Assembly: GCA_012517325.1 (NCBI GenBank) | Contig: JAAYVF010000060.1 | Span: forward strand, 35,023-99,022 | Length of the DNA: 64,000 nt | Origin: Myxococcales bacterium | GTDB lineage: Bacteria > Lernaellota > Lernaellaia > Lernaellales > Lernaellaceae | Reading direction: 5' to 3' | Shown: one piece after another, positions 1 through 8,398 of the stretch | Layout of the letters: each line of letters starts with the position of its first letter | How positions within the stretch are numbered: the stretch's first letter is position 1 | The notes under the pieces: model-generated | The model's input: the letters and a program-made list of their open reading frames with translations, nothing else | Told to the model about the DNA's origin: nothing | The model's database searches: none | Translations under genes and position numbers: made by a program

Positions 1-1982
1 TTCCGCGGGATCGTGCTGAACTCGCGGGGACCGAGGGAGCGCGAATAGAAACCGCGCACGCTGTTGAGGCCGCCCAGGAAGTACCGCTCGGTGATCGGCA
101 GGCGACCCGGATCCAGGTTGTCGGCGTAGCCGACCTCGCCGTTGAGCATCAGGGAAATGCCCCAATAAATCGGGATGTAACGCCGGGCGAGGCCGGTGTA
201 TTTGATGAAATTCAGGTCGCCGCCGAAGGATTCGCTGGCCCACTCCGCCGAGGCCGAAAGGCGCGAGCCGTCGGTCGGGTCGAACGGATGGTTGACCGTG
301 TCGCGCATCAGGGTCCACCGCAGGCTGCTGGTGGTTTTCCGGCCTTCCTGCAAAACGAGGAACAGCGACGCGTTGTTGGCGACGTTGGAAATTTCGACGT
401 TGGAGTAGTTGTAGGCCAGGTGGGCCTGGATGTCGAGGTATAGCGGCCGGCCGAAGCTGATCGTGCCCGCCTGGTCGCGGCGCAGGAAGGAAAAGAAGTC
501 GCGCTCGGTGTTGGTCAGGGTCAGGCCGAAGATCCAGCGCGTGTCGAACAGGTACGGCTCCTGGAACTGCAAAACGATGTTCTTCCGATAGCTGCCCAAC
601 TCGCCCTGCAACTGGAATTTCCAGCCGTAGCCGAACAGGTTGTTGTGGCTGACCTGCGCCGTGCCGACGAAGTTCTCCAGGCTCGAGAAGCCGACGCCGA
701 CGATGAACTGGCCCTGCATCTTCTCCTTGACCTCGAGGACCACGATCACCTGTTCCTCGCTGGAGCCCTTGTGCCATTTGATCGCCACTTCGTCGAAATA
801 GCCCTTGCGCATCAGGTATTCCTTCGACTGGCGAATGCCCGGGCCGGAAAACAGGTCGCCTTCCTTGATCAGCAATTCGCGCCGCACGACCTTGTCGCGC
901 GTCCGGTCGTTGCCGGAAATCTCGATGCGCTCGATGTAGGCCAGCTTGCCCTTGTTGACGTTGAACTTGATCTTCACCCGGCGGGTGTCCTGGTTGGGAT
1001 CGACCACCGGCTCGATCTCGGCGAACGCGTAGCCGACGTCGGTATAGCGGTTCTTGAGCGCGTCCAGCGAGGCGTCGAATTTATCGCGGGCGAAGACGTC
1101 GCCCTGCTTGACGGTGACCAGCTTCATCAGCTCGTCTTTCGGGAACAGCAGGTCGCCGCCGATGTCGACGCTTTCGACGTAGAATTGCGGACCTTCCTTG
1201 ACCGAGACCGACACGTACATCCAGCGTTTGTCGGCCGAAAGCGTCACCACCGGCCGGCCGATCTGGGCGAAATAGCCGTGGTTGGCGTAAAAGCGCCGCA
1301 GCAGTTCGAGGTCCTGGGCGAACATCGTTTCACGATAGACGCCCTTGCTGGTCATGAAGCTCATCACGTGGCCGGCTTTGGTCTGGATCGCGCCGCGCAG
1401 CTCTTCCTCGGTGAAGGCCTGGTTGCCGACGAAATCGATGCGCTTCAGGTAGATCTTGCGGTATTCGGTGACGCGGATGATCACCTTGACCCGGTTGTTC
1501 GGCAGCGGCTCGATTTCGTAATTGATATCGACCATGAAGAAGCCCTCGGCCTCGTAGAGCTGCCGGATCTTCTCTATGTTTTCCTTGATTTTGGCGATCG
1601 AGAGGATCGTGTTGGGCTTGAGGTCGGTGACTTCCTCGATCTTGTCTTTTTTGATCTTGTCGTTGCCCTCGTAGACGAATTCCTTGACGGCCGGCTTTTC
1701 CTCGACGACGAAAACGACGGTCTTGCCGCCGGGGGCGTCTTCCAGTTCGACGCGCACGTCGGAGAAATAGCCGAGCGCGAAGACGGCCCGCAGGTCGGCG
1801 TCGAGGCGGTCGAGTTCCAGCGCGTCGCCCTGGCGGGTGGCGATGACGGCGGTGACGGCGTCGTCCTCGATGCGCTTGGTGCCGTCGATGCGGACGCCGG
1901 CGACGAGGGTTTCCGCCGCGGCCGTCGCCGCGAAACCGGCCAGCCAAAGAAGAATCAGGCCCAGCAGCACGCCGCGCTTCAT
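1..1982 (-). CDS. bamA: BamA, outer membrane protein assembly factor (3' end cut by window)
   Basis: This is the central barrel of the machine that folds proteins into the outer membrane. The reverse strand reads continuously from ATG at 1982 to the window edge, about 660 residues, so the C-terminal strands are missing. Residues 1-24 form a signal peptide. About five POTRA repeats follow, and then the start of the beta-barrel. The motif GGLNSVRGF near the window edge is the conserved VRGF loop of BamA/Omp85 proteins. The ATG overlaps the lolD stop by 4 bases (ATGA), so the two are translationally coupled. In related genomes skp/ompH and lpxD usually follow, which would lie left of this window. 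Identity is secure; the end is not visible. Confidence 0.95.
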   Translation of the reverse strand, partial: MKRGVLLGLILLWLAGFAATAAAETLVAGVRIDGTKRIEDDAVTAVIATRQGDALELDRLDADLRAVFALGYFSDVRVELEDAPGGKTVVFVVEEKPAVKEFVYEGNDKIKKDKIEEVTDLKPNTILSIAKIKENIEKIRQLYEAEGFFMVDINYEIEPLPNNRVKVIIRVTEYRKIYLKRIDFVGNQAFTEEELRGAIQTKAGHVMSFMTSKGVYRETMFAQDLELLRRFYANHGYFAQIGRPVVTLSADKRWMYVSVSVKEGPQFYVESVDIGGDLLFPKDELMKLVTVKQGDVFARDKFDASLDALKNRYTDVGYAFAEIEPVVDPNQDTRRVKIKFNVNKGKLAYIERIEISGNDRTRDKVVRRELLIKEGDLFSGPGIRQSKEYLMRKGYFDEVAIKWHKGSSEEQVIVVLEVKEKMQGQFIVGVGFSSLENFVGTAQVSHNNLFGYGWKFQLQGELGSYRKNIVLQFQEPYLFDTRWIFGLTLTNTERDFFSFLRRDQAGTISFGRPLYLDIQAHLAYNYSNVEISNVANNASLFLVLQEGRKTTSSLRWTLMRDTVNHPFDPTDGSRLSASAEWASESFGGDLNFIKYTGLARRYIPIYWGISLMLNGEVGYADNLDPGRLPITERYFLGGLNSVRGFYSRSLGPREFSTIPR

Positions 1983-2662
1983 TCCGGGTTCTCCAACCGG
2001 CCGTTCGCCAGACGGCGCAACCGCGGCAGGCGAGCCGCCAACCGCTCGTTATGCGTGACGACGATGAAGGTCGTACCCCGCTGTTTGTTCACCTCGAACA
2101 TCAGATCCCAGATCTTTTCGCCGGTCGCCGTGTCCAGGTTGCCGGTCGGTTCGTCGGCCAGGATCAGGCGCGGCCGCATGACCAGCGAACGGGCGAATGC
2201 CACGCGCTGCTGCTCGCCGCCGGACAATTCGCCCGGCTTGTGGTGCAGCCGCTCGGCCAGGCCCACGTCCGTCAGGATCTGCCGGGCGCGTTCGCCGGCT
2301 TCCCGGCGCGAGAGCCCCGCGATCATCGCCGGCATCATCGCGTTTTCGAGGGTGTCGAATTCCGGGATCAGGCCGTGAAACTGAAACACGAACCCGACCT
2401 CGCGATTCCGGAATTCGGCCAGGGCCGGATCGGACGGCGCCGGGTGAAACACCGGCTTGCCGTCGAACCAGACCTCGCCGCCCGAGGGGCGTTCCAGCGC
2501 GCCCAGGATATACAGCAGCGTCGATTTGCCCGCGCCCGAATCGCCCACGATGCCGACCATTTCGCCGGCCTCGACCGTCAATTCGAGATCCTGGAGCACC
2601 GGCAGGGGCGCGCCGACCTCGTAATAGGTTTTGGCCAGCGCTTTGACATCGAGCAAGGGCAT
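1979..2662 (-). CDS. lolD: LolD, lipoprotein-releasing ABC transporter ATP-binding subunit
   Basis: ATPase of the LolCDE complex, which extracts outer-membrane lipoproteins from the inner membrane and hands them to LolA. The 227-residue protein has Walker A (GDSGAGKST), the signature LSGGEQQR, Walker B (LILADEPTGNLD) and the switch His (VVTHN). Length and motifs match the LolD/MacB-type family. It lies 4 bases after the LolC/E gene and overlaps bamA, so the three form one transcription unit. The MacB ATPase is similar, but the partner permease has LolC/E form. Several lipoproteins in this window would be its substrates. Confidence 0.93.
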   Translation of the reverse strand: MPLLDVKALAKTYYEVGAPLPVLQDLELTVEAGEMVGIVGDSGAGKSTLLYILGALERPSGGEVWFDGKPVFHPAPSDPALAEFRNREVGFVFQFHGLIPEFDTLENAMMPAMIAGLSRREAGERARQILTDVGLAERLHHKPGELSGGEQQRVAFARSLVMRPRLILADEPTGNLDTATGEKIWDLMFEVNKQRGTTFIVVTHNERLAARLPRLRRLANGRLENPE

Positions 2663-2666
2663 TTGG

Positions 2667-3932
2667 TTACTCGTACCGCAATGTTTTGACCGGGTCCAGC
2701 TTGCTGGCGATGCGCGCCGGAATCACCGTTGCGACGAAATTCAGCGCCAGCGACGACGCGAAGATCAACGCGAAGTCCGCCACTTTAAACGTCATCGGCA
2801 GCGTGTCAATGAAATAGACGCGCGGGTCGAGCGCCACCAAATGGTAGCGCATCTGCAACAGGCAGATGCCGATGCCTAGCCCCGCGCCGATCAGGCTGCC
2901 CAGCACGCCGATGAACATCCCCTGCACCATGAACAGGCGCCGGATCTGCCCCGCCGACGCGCCCATCGCCCGCAGCATCGCGATGCTCTTCTGCTTGTCC
3001 ATCACCATCATGTACAGCACCGAAAAGATGTTCAGCGAGGCGACGAAGATGATCAGGCACAGAATGATGAACATCACCAGTTTTTCCAGCTTGAGCGCCG
3101 AAAACAGGTTGCTGTTCATCGTTTTCCAATCCTTGGTGAAGAACGGCCAGCCCAGCAGCGCGTGCAGCCTGGCGCCCACCGCGTCAGCCTGCCAGATATC
3201 TTTCAGCCGCAGTTCGATGCCGCTGACCGTGTTTTCCGAACTGAAGAACTGTTGCGCGACGCCCAGGTCGATGTAGGCGAACTTCGCGTCGAACTCGTAG
3301 AGCCCGCTCTGAAACTCGCCGACCACGACGAACTTTTTCGTCTTGGGCGCCACGCCGAACGGCCCCACGTCGCCGATCGGATTGACGATCGTCAGTTCCT
3401 CGCCGGGGAAAACCCGCAGGGTGACCATCAGGTCGTGGCCCAGGATGATGCCCGGATATTTTACCGGTTCGCCGCCGCCCTCGAGCGGCGGTTGCAACGG
3501 CGCCTGTTCGCCGCGCAGCAACTCCAGCTTGCCCTGCTTGATGCTGCTGACGATGCTGGTGACGCCGGCGGCGGTCGCCGGATCGATGCCGCGCAGGATC
3601 ATGCCGCTGGCGTTTTCGGCCGTTGCGGCCATGACCTCGCCGTAAACGAACGGCGTCGCGGCCTCGATACCCTCGACGCCCCGGATTTTATCGACCAGTG
3701 GCTCCCAATCCTCGATGCGCCCGTTGTGCGACAAGACCAGCATGTGGCTGAGCGTGCCCAGAATCTTGTTGGTCATGTCCTCCTGAAAGCCGGTGATGAC
3801 CGACAGCACGACGATCAACGTGGCGACGCCGACGGCCACGCCGGTCAGGGCGATCAGGCTGATGATGGACAACAGCATCTGCCGCCGTTTCGGGCGCATG
3901 AAGCGCAGACCGACGAACCGGGCGAAACGCAT
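2667..3932 (-). CDS. lolC: LolC/LolE-type lipoprotein-releasing permease
   Basis: Inner-membrane permease of the lipoprotein-releasing complex. The 421-residue protein has an N-terminal membrane segment (about residues 20-45), a large periplasmic domain and three C-terminal membrane segments (about 280-310, 330-355 and 380-405), the standard FtsX/LolE layout. The family motif for the first helix, with a GVAVGVATLI stretch, is present. Only one permease gene is visible. Many deltaproteobacteria have a single LolC/E that acts as a homodimer, so the C/E choice is arbitrary. It lies 4 bases after lysS. Confidence 0.9.
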   Translation of the reverse strand: MRFARFVGLRFMRPKRRQMLLSIISLIALTGVAVGVATLIVVLSVITGFQEDMTNKILGTLSHMLVLSHNGRIEDWEPLVDKIRGVEGIEAATPFVYGEVMAATAENASGMILRGIDPATAAGVTSIVSSIKQGKLELLRGEQAPLQPPLEGGGEPVKYPGIILGHDLMVTLRVFPGEELTIVNPIGDVGPFGVAPKTKKFVVVGEFQSGLYEFDAKFAYIDLGVAQQFFSSENTVSGIELRLKDIWQADAVGARLHALLGWPFFTKDWKTMNSNLFSALKLEKLVMFIILCLIIFVASLNIFSVLYMMVMDKQKSIAMLRAMGASAGQIRRLFMVQGMFIGVLGSLIGAGLGIGICLLQMRYHLVALDPRVYFIDTLPMTFKVADFALIFASSLALNFVATVIPARIASKLDPVKTLRYE

Positions 3933-3936
3933 GGGA

Positions 3937-5427
3937 CTAGGACTGTTCCTTTCTGAGCAGCGGGAACAGGATCACGTCGCGGATGCTGGGCTGATTGGCG
4001 AGGAGCATCACCAGGCGATCGATCCCGATGCCCTCGCCCGCCGCGGGCGGCATGCCGTATTCCAAGGCGCGAATGTAATCCGCGTCGTACTCGTGTGCTT
4101 CTTCATCGCCGGCCTGCCGCGATTCGAGCTGCTTGAGGAAGCGGCCCCGCTGATCTTCCGGATCGGCCAACTCGTTGAAGGCATTGGCGATCTCGCGGCC
4201 GTAGATGAACAATTCGAACCGGTCCACCACGTCCGGGTTCGCGTCGTTGCGCCGGGCCAGCGGACTGACCTCGGTGGGATACTGGTAAATGAAGGTCGGC
4301 TGAATCAGCCGCGGTTCGACCTTGGCCTCGAAAATGTCGGTCAGCAGCCGGCCCACGCCCGCTTCGCCGACCAGCGGAATCTCGTGCTTTTCGCAGAAAC
4401 TCGCCAACCGCTCGCGCTGCGAAAGATCCTCCGCCTTCAGGTCGGTGTGCATCAACACCGAATCGGCCATGCGCAGGCGCGCCCAGGGCCGGGCGAAACT
4501 GATCGTCGCGTCCTGGTAGGTGAATTCCTGTTTTTGAAACAGGCTGTCGGCCAGGAAGCAGAACAGCTCCTCGGTCAGATCCATCAACCGTTCGTATTGC
4601 GCGTAGGCCCAGTAAAACTCCAGCATCGTGAATTCGGGATTGTGCTTGATGCTGATGCCTTCGTTGCGGAAATTGCGGTTGATTTCAAACACCCGTTCGA
4701 AACCGCCGACCAGCAGACGCTTCAGGTACAGTTCCGGCGCGATGCGCAGATACAGGTCCATTTCCAGGGCGTTGTGGTGCGTGATGAAAGGCCGGGCCAG
4801 CGCGCCGCCGGCCAGGGCCTGCATCATCGGCGTCTCCACCTCGATGAAATCGAGCTCGGTGAAGAACACGCGGATTAAGCGAATGATTTCGCTCCGGGTG
4901 CGAAAAACGTCCATGACTTCCGGATTGGCGATCAAATCGGCGTAACGCTGCCGGTAGCGTGTTTCCTGGTCGGTCAACCCGTGCCATTTTTCCGGCAGCG
5001 GGCGCACGTTTTTCGAAAGCAGGTTCAGATCGTAGGCCGCCAGCGTGAATTCGCCGGTCCGCGTTTTGGCGGGTTGTCCGGTGAAGGCGAAAATGTCGCC
5101 GACATCGCTGAACTTTTTGAAAAACGCATGTTTATCCGGACCGACGAGCTTTTTAATGAGCAGAACCTGGATCTTGCCGGCGCGGTCGAAAACGTCGGCG
5201 AACACGGCGTTGCCGAAGTCGCGCACCGCCTTGATCCGGCCGGCGATCGTTACCCGGTCCGGGCAGGTTTCCAGTTCCTCGGCCGATTTCTCGCCGTAAA
5301 GTTCGCGCAATTGCGCCGTCGTGTGGGTGACCGACACCGACAACGGGTATGGATTGACCCCGGTTTCGCGGAGCGCCTGGATCTTTTCCTTGCGCTGTTC
5401 GATTAGTCGATTGGTATCCTCGGACAT
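3937..5427 (-). CDS. lysS: Lysyl-tRNA synthetase, class II
   Basis: Charges tRNA-Lys. The 496 residues contain an N-terminal OB-fold anticodon-binding domain (about 55-165) and a class II catalytic core. Motif 2 is seen around FRNEGI and motif 3 as GIGIDR near the C-terminus. Length is typical for bacterial LysS. It sits between prfB and the Lol genes, an order common in deltaproteobacteria. The gap to prfB is 64 bases and holds an inverted repeat, so some termination between them is possible. Confidence 0.96.
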   Translation of the reverse strand: MSEDTNRLIEQRKEKIQALRETGVNPYPLSVSVTHTTAQLRELYGEKSAEELETCPDRVTIAGRIKAVRDFGNAVFADVFDRAGKIQVLLIKKLVGPDKHAFFKKFSDVGDIFAFTGQPAKTRTGEFTLAAYDLNLLSKNVRPLPEKWHGLTDQETRYRQRYADLIANPEVMDVFRTRSEIIRLIRVFFTELDFIEVETPMMQALAGGALARPFITHHNALEMDLYLRIAPELYLKRLLVGGFERVFEINRNFRNEGISIKHNPEFTMLEFYWAYAQYERLMDLTEELFCFLADSLFQKQEFTYQDATISFARPWARLRMADSVLMHTDLKAEDLSQRERLASFCEKHEIPLVGEAGVGRLLTDIFEAKVEPRLIQPTFIYQYPTEVSPLARRNDANPDVVDRFELFIYGREIANAFNELADPEDQRGRFLKQLESRQAGDEEAHEYDADYIRALEYGMPPAAGEGIGIDRLVMLLANQPSIRDVILFPLLRKEQS

Positions 5428-5445
5428 CGTTCTTCTTAACCTCTT

Positions 5446-5480
5446 AAAAATCCAGTTACCCTAGTGACAACCGGGGTAAC
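5446..5480 (-). terminator. possible weak terminator or attenuator between prfB and lysS
   Basis: Reading the minus strand after the prfB stop, GTTACCC (5480-5474) can pair with GGGTAAC (5461-5455) across a 12-base loop. A run of five T follows at 5450-5446. The four-base gap before the T-run and the long loop make it a weak intrinsic terminator at best. It may set the ratio of prfB to the downstream operon. Confidence 0.3.
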
Positions 5481-5491
5481 CTGTCAAGCGA

Positions 5492-6590
5492 TCACTTTTT
5501 TTGTGAAAGCAGGTAAGCCTCGATAAATCGGTCCAGATCGCCGTCCAAAACCGCGTCGACATTGCCCATTTCCACGTCGGTGCGCAGGTCCTTGACCAAC
5601 CGGTAGGGCTGCAAGACGTACGACCGGATCTGACTGCCCCAGGCGATCTCCCGTTTCTGGGCGTTGATCGCCTGTTTTTCCTCTTCCTTTTCCTGCAATT
5701 TTCGCTGATACAACCGCGCCTTGAGCACCTTCATGGCGGTCGCTTTGTTGCGGTGCTGGCTGCGCTCGTTCTGGCACTGCACGACGATGCCGGTCGGCAA
5801 GTGGGTCAGCCGCACGGCGCTGCTGGTCTTGTTGACATGCTGTCCGCCGGCGCCGCCCGCGCGGTAAGTGTCGATTCTCAAATCGTTTTCATCGACCTCG
5901 ACCTCGATGGTCTCCTCGATGTCGGGGTAAACGAAGACACTGGCGAACGAGGTGTGCCGCCGGGCGTTGGCGTCGAACGGGCTGATCCGCACCAACCGAT
6001 GGATGCCGTTTTCGGCTTTCAGCAGACCGTAGGCGTTCCGGCCGTGGATTTCGACCGTGGCGCTCTTGATCCCCGCTTCCTCGCCCGGCAGTTCGTCGAT
6101 GCTCTCGGTCTGGAACTCGTGCCGCTCCGCCCAGCGTAGGTACATGCGCAGGAGCATCGAGGCCCAGTCGGCGGCTTCGGTGCCGCCGGCGCCGGAGTGG
6201 ATTTCCAGGATCGCGTCGGCGGAGTCGGCCTCCTCGGAAAAGAGCATTTGCAGCTCCTTTTCCCGCAGGTCGGTCTCGGCTTTGACGATTTTATCCGGGA
6301 TTTCCGCGGCTAGTTCGGGATCCTGGCTTTCCCGCGCGAGTTCAAAAGTGACCTCGAGTTCCTCGATTTCGGCGACGAGCGCGTTCCACTCGTCGATTTC
6401 CTTTTGAATATCGCTTTTTTCCTTGAGCAGGGCCTTGGCTTTGTCGCTGTTGGTCCAGAGGTCTTCGGCGGCGGTCAGCTTTTCCAGTTCGGCGAGCCGC
6501 GCTTGCTTGGGTTCGAGATCAAAGATACCTCCGAAGTTCGTCCAATTTCTTTCGGATGGCTTCGGCTCGACTTTCAAATTCCTCGATCAT
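5492..6590 (-). CDS. prfB: Peptide chain release factor 2, with programmed +1 frameshift
   Basis: RF2 recognises UGA and UAA and releases finished peptides. The true start is ATG at 6590. Frame 0 reads 23 codons to an in-frame TGA (6521-6519) in the context CTT TGA. Skipping one T moves into the frame that encodes the rest, giving 365 residues, the usual RF2 length. SPF at about residues 203-205 is the RF2 stop-codon discriminator, and GGQ at about 248-250 is the catalytic motif. An internal ATG at 6577 in the second frame would give an aberrant N-terminus lacking the normal first helix. The gene follows lnt by 5 bases. Confidence 0.96.
6519..6533 (-). promoter_or_regulatory. prfB autoregulatory frameshift site
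   Basis: The minus-strand codons are CGG AGG TAT CTT TGA. A Shine-Dalgarno-like GGAGG (6532-6528) lies 3 bases before the slippery CTT, the same spacing as in Escherichia coli prfB. The next base after TGA is T rather than the usual C. When RF2 is scarce, the ribosome pauses at TGA and slips +1 on CTT; when it is plentiful, translation ends. This is autoregulation by product level. Confidence 0.95.
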
Positions 6591-6595
6591 GTCCA

Positions 6596-8317
6596 CTACT
6601 CCTTGCCCCGGCGCCGCGACAGTGCCAACCCGACGGCCAGGGCAATCAGGTAAACGGCATGGGCGGCATAGGCCGCGACGTCGCCGATTCGTTCGTAAAG
6701 GGAATGAAGTTCCATGACGCCGACCGAACCGACCAACTCCGCCTCGCGGTACAGGTCGGTCGCCATCAACGTCCGGCCCAGGGGATCGATGATCCCCGAA
6801 ATTCCCGTGTTGGCGGCGCGCGCCACGTACCGGCGGTTTTCGATGGCGCGGATCGCCACCTGCGCCCAGTGCTGATAAGGCGCGCTGGTGTTGCCGAACC
6901 AGGCATCGTTGGTGATGGTCACCAGGAACCGGGCACCCAGCCGGTTCAGGCGGCGCACGGTCGAAGGATACACCGCCTCGTAGCAGATGAACACCGCGAA
7001 CGGCGCGCCCGGAAACGGCATGAGGGCGTAGCGGCCGCTCGGCTCGAAATTCAGCGTCCCGGTGATGTTGCGCCCGGCGATCCTCTCCAGCCAGTGCTTT
7101 TTAGGGATGTATTCGCCGAAGGGCACCAGGCGGTTCTTGTCGTACCATTGCAAGTCATCGCCCTGGGGTGAAATCAACACCGCGCTGTTGTACCGGATGT
7201 CCGGCCCGCGCGGGTCGTCGACGTTGGTTCGGATCGCCTTGCTCGGCACCCCGGTCAGCACGTAGCGCTCGGTGTCGGTGGCGTAGCGGCTGATTTCGGG
7301 ATGCAGGCTCATCATGCGGTCCTGCCGCCGCGGGATCGCGGTTTCCGGCATGATGATCAACTCGGCGCCGTCGTTTTTGGTTTCCTCGGCCAGCCGCGCG
7401 TAGTTTTCCATGATCTCTTCGCGGAAGCCCGCTTTCCATTTGATGGATTGATCGACGTTGCCCTGCAGCATCCCGACCTTGACGGTCCGGCCGGCGCGCA
7501 TCGCGCGTTCGATCTGCGGCGTCCGCACCGCGCCGTAAAGGAAACCCGCCACCACCAAGGCGGCGAGCGCCGCCGCGAAAGCCGTGGGAAACGGCCGTTC
7601 CTTGCGGACAAATCGCCACAGCTCGACGGCGACCACGTTGCCGAACGCGAACACCCAACCCAGACCGAACGAACCGACCAGATCGAGGGTCTGGTTGTAA
7701 ACCGGGATGTGAAAGGCGGCGTCGCCCAGCACTTCCCAAGGGAATCCGCCGAGGAACCAGATCAGGAAGAAATCCCAGCACACCCAGCCGGCCGGGAAAA
7801 CCAGCCACAGCGGCAGTCGCCGCTCGCGCACCGCCCAATGCAGCAGCCGGAATTGCAGTCCCCAGAACAAGCCCAGGGTCGAGCAAAGCAACAGCAGAAT
7901 GAGCACCGCCACCGGGAAGGGAATCGGCGAAAAATAGGAAATCGTATAAACGAGCCAGTACAACTTGCCTAGGTTGCCGACGGTGCCGGCCAGGAAGCCC
8001 AGCCACAACGCGCGGCGCCCCGAATCGCGTAGCGCGGCGTACAAAACCGGCGCCAGGCAGACGAATCCCAGGAAACCCAGCCGCGCGTGCGGGAAACAAA
8101 GGACGTAGAGCAGCCCCGTCAGCAGCGCCGGCCAATCCTCCGCTTTTACCCAGCGGTAAACACCCAGCAAGAGCGGCGAGATCAGCAACCAGTTGAGAAA
8201 TGGGAAAAATGCGAACCCGACCAGGTAGAAAAGAATCGCCAGCGCGCCCGGCCAATGGGCGGTCAGTCCGGCCGGCAATCGCGACCGCCAATCCTTGTTC
8301 GTCATCGTCTTCGTCAT
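6596..8317 (-). CDS. lnt: Apolipoprotein N-acyltransferase
   Basis: Adds the third acyl chain to the N-terminal cysteine of lipoproteins in the inner membrane. The 573-residue protein has a polytopic N-terminal half (about residues 20-260) and a C-terminal nitrilase-fold domain. The Glu-Lys-Cys triad is visible: E325 in MPETAIP, K394 in YDKNRLVPFGEYIP and C445 in FICYEAVYP. An alternative ATG 12 bases downstream is equally plausible. It heads the lnt-prfB-lysS-lolC/E-lolD-bamA unit, which joins lipoprotein maturation and sorting with outer-membrane assembly. Confidence 0.94.
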   Translation of the reverse strand: MTKTMTNKDWRSRLPAGLTAHWPGALAILFYLVGFAFFPFLNWLLISPLLLGVYRWVKAEDWPALLTGLLYVLCFPHARLGFLGFVCLAPVLYAALRDSGRRALWLGFLAGTVGNLGKLYWLVYTISYFSPIPFPVAVLILLLLCSTLGLFWGLQFRLLHWAVRERRLPLWLVFPAGWVCWDFFLIWFLGGFPWEVLGDAAFHIPVYNQTLDLVGSFGLGWVFAFGNVVAVELWRFVRKERPFPTAFAAALAALVVAGFLYGAVRTPQIERAMRAGRTVKVGMLQGNVDQSIKWKAGFREEIMENYARLAEETKNDGAELIIMPETAIPRRQDRMMSLHPEISRYATDTERYVLTGVPSKAIRTNVDDPRGPDIRYNSAVLISPQGDDLQWYDKNRLVPFGEYIPKKHWLERIAGRNITGTLNFEPSGRYALMPFPGAPFAVFICYEAVYPSTVRRLNRLGARFLVTITNDAWFGNTSAPYQHWAQVAIRAIENRRYVARAANTGISGIIDPLGRTLMATDLYREAELVGSVGVMELHSLYERIGDVAAYAAHAVYLIALAVGLALSRRRGKE

Positions 8318-8398
8318 CGGCTCTTTGCTCTCGGGTGTTCAAAGTCGGCGGATAATAGCAAAAGCGTTTGAAAAAAAACAGCTATTCGCGGAGAAAGA

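Noticed and set aside
645..2378. 577-codon open frame antisense to bamA/lolD
   Set aside because: Crosses two genes on the other strand and has no motifs.
8318..8398. Possible small gene or RNA between lnt and the GT-C gene
   Set aside because: Only 81 bases with no start, ribosome site or structure worth listing.
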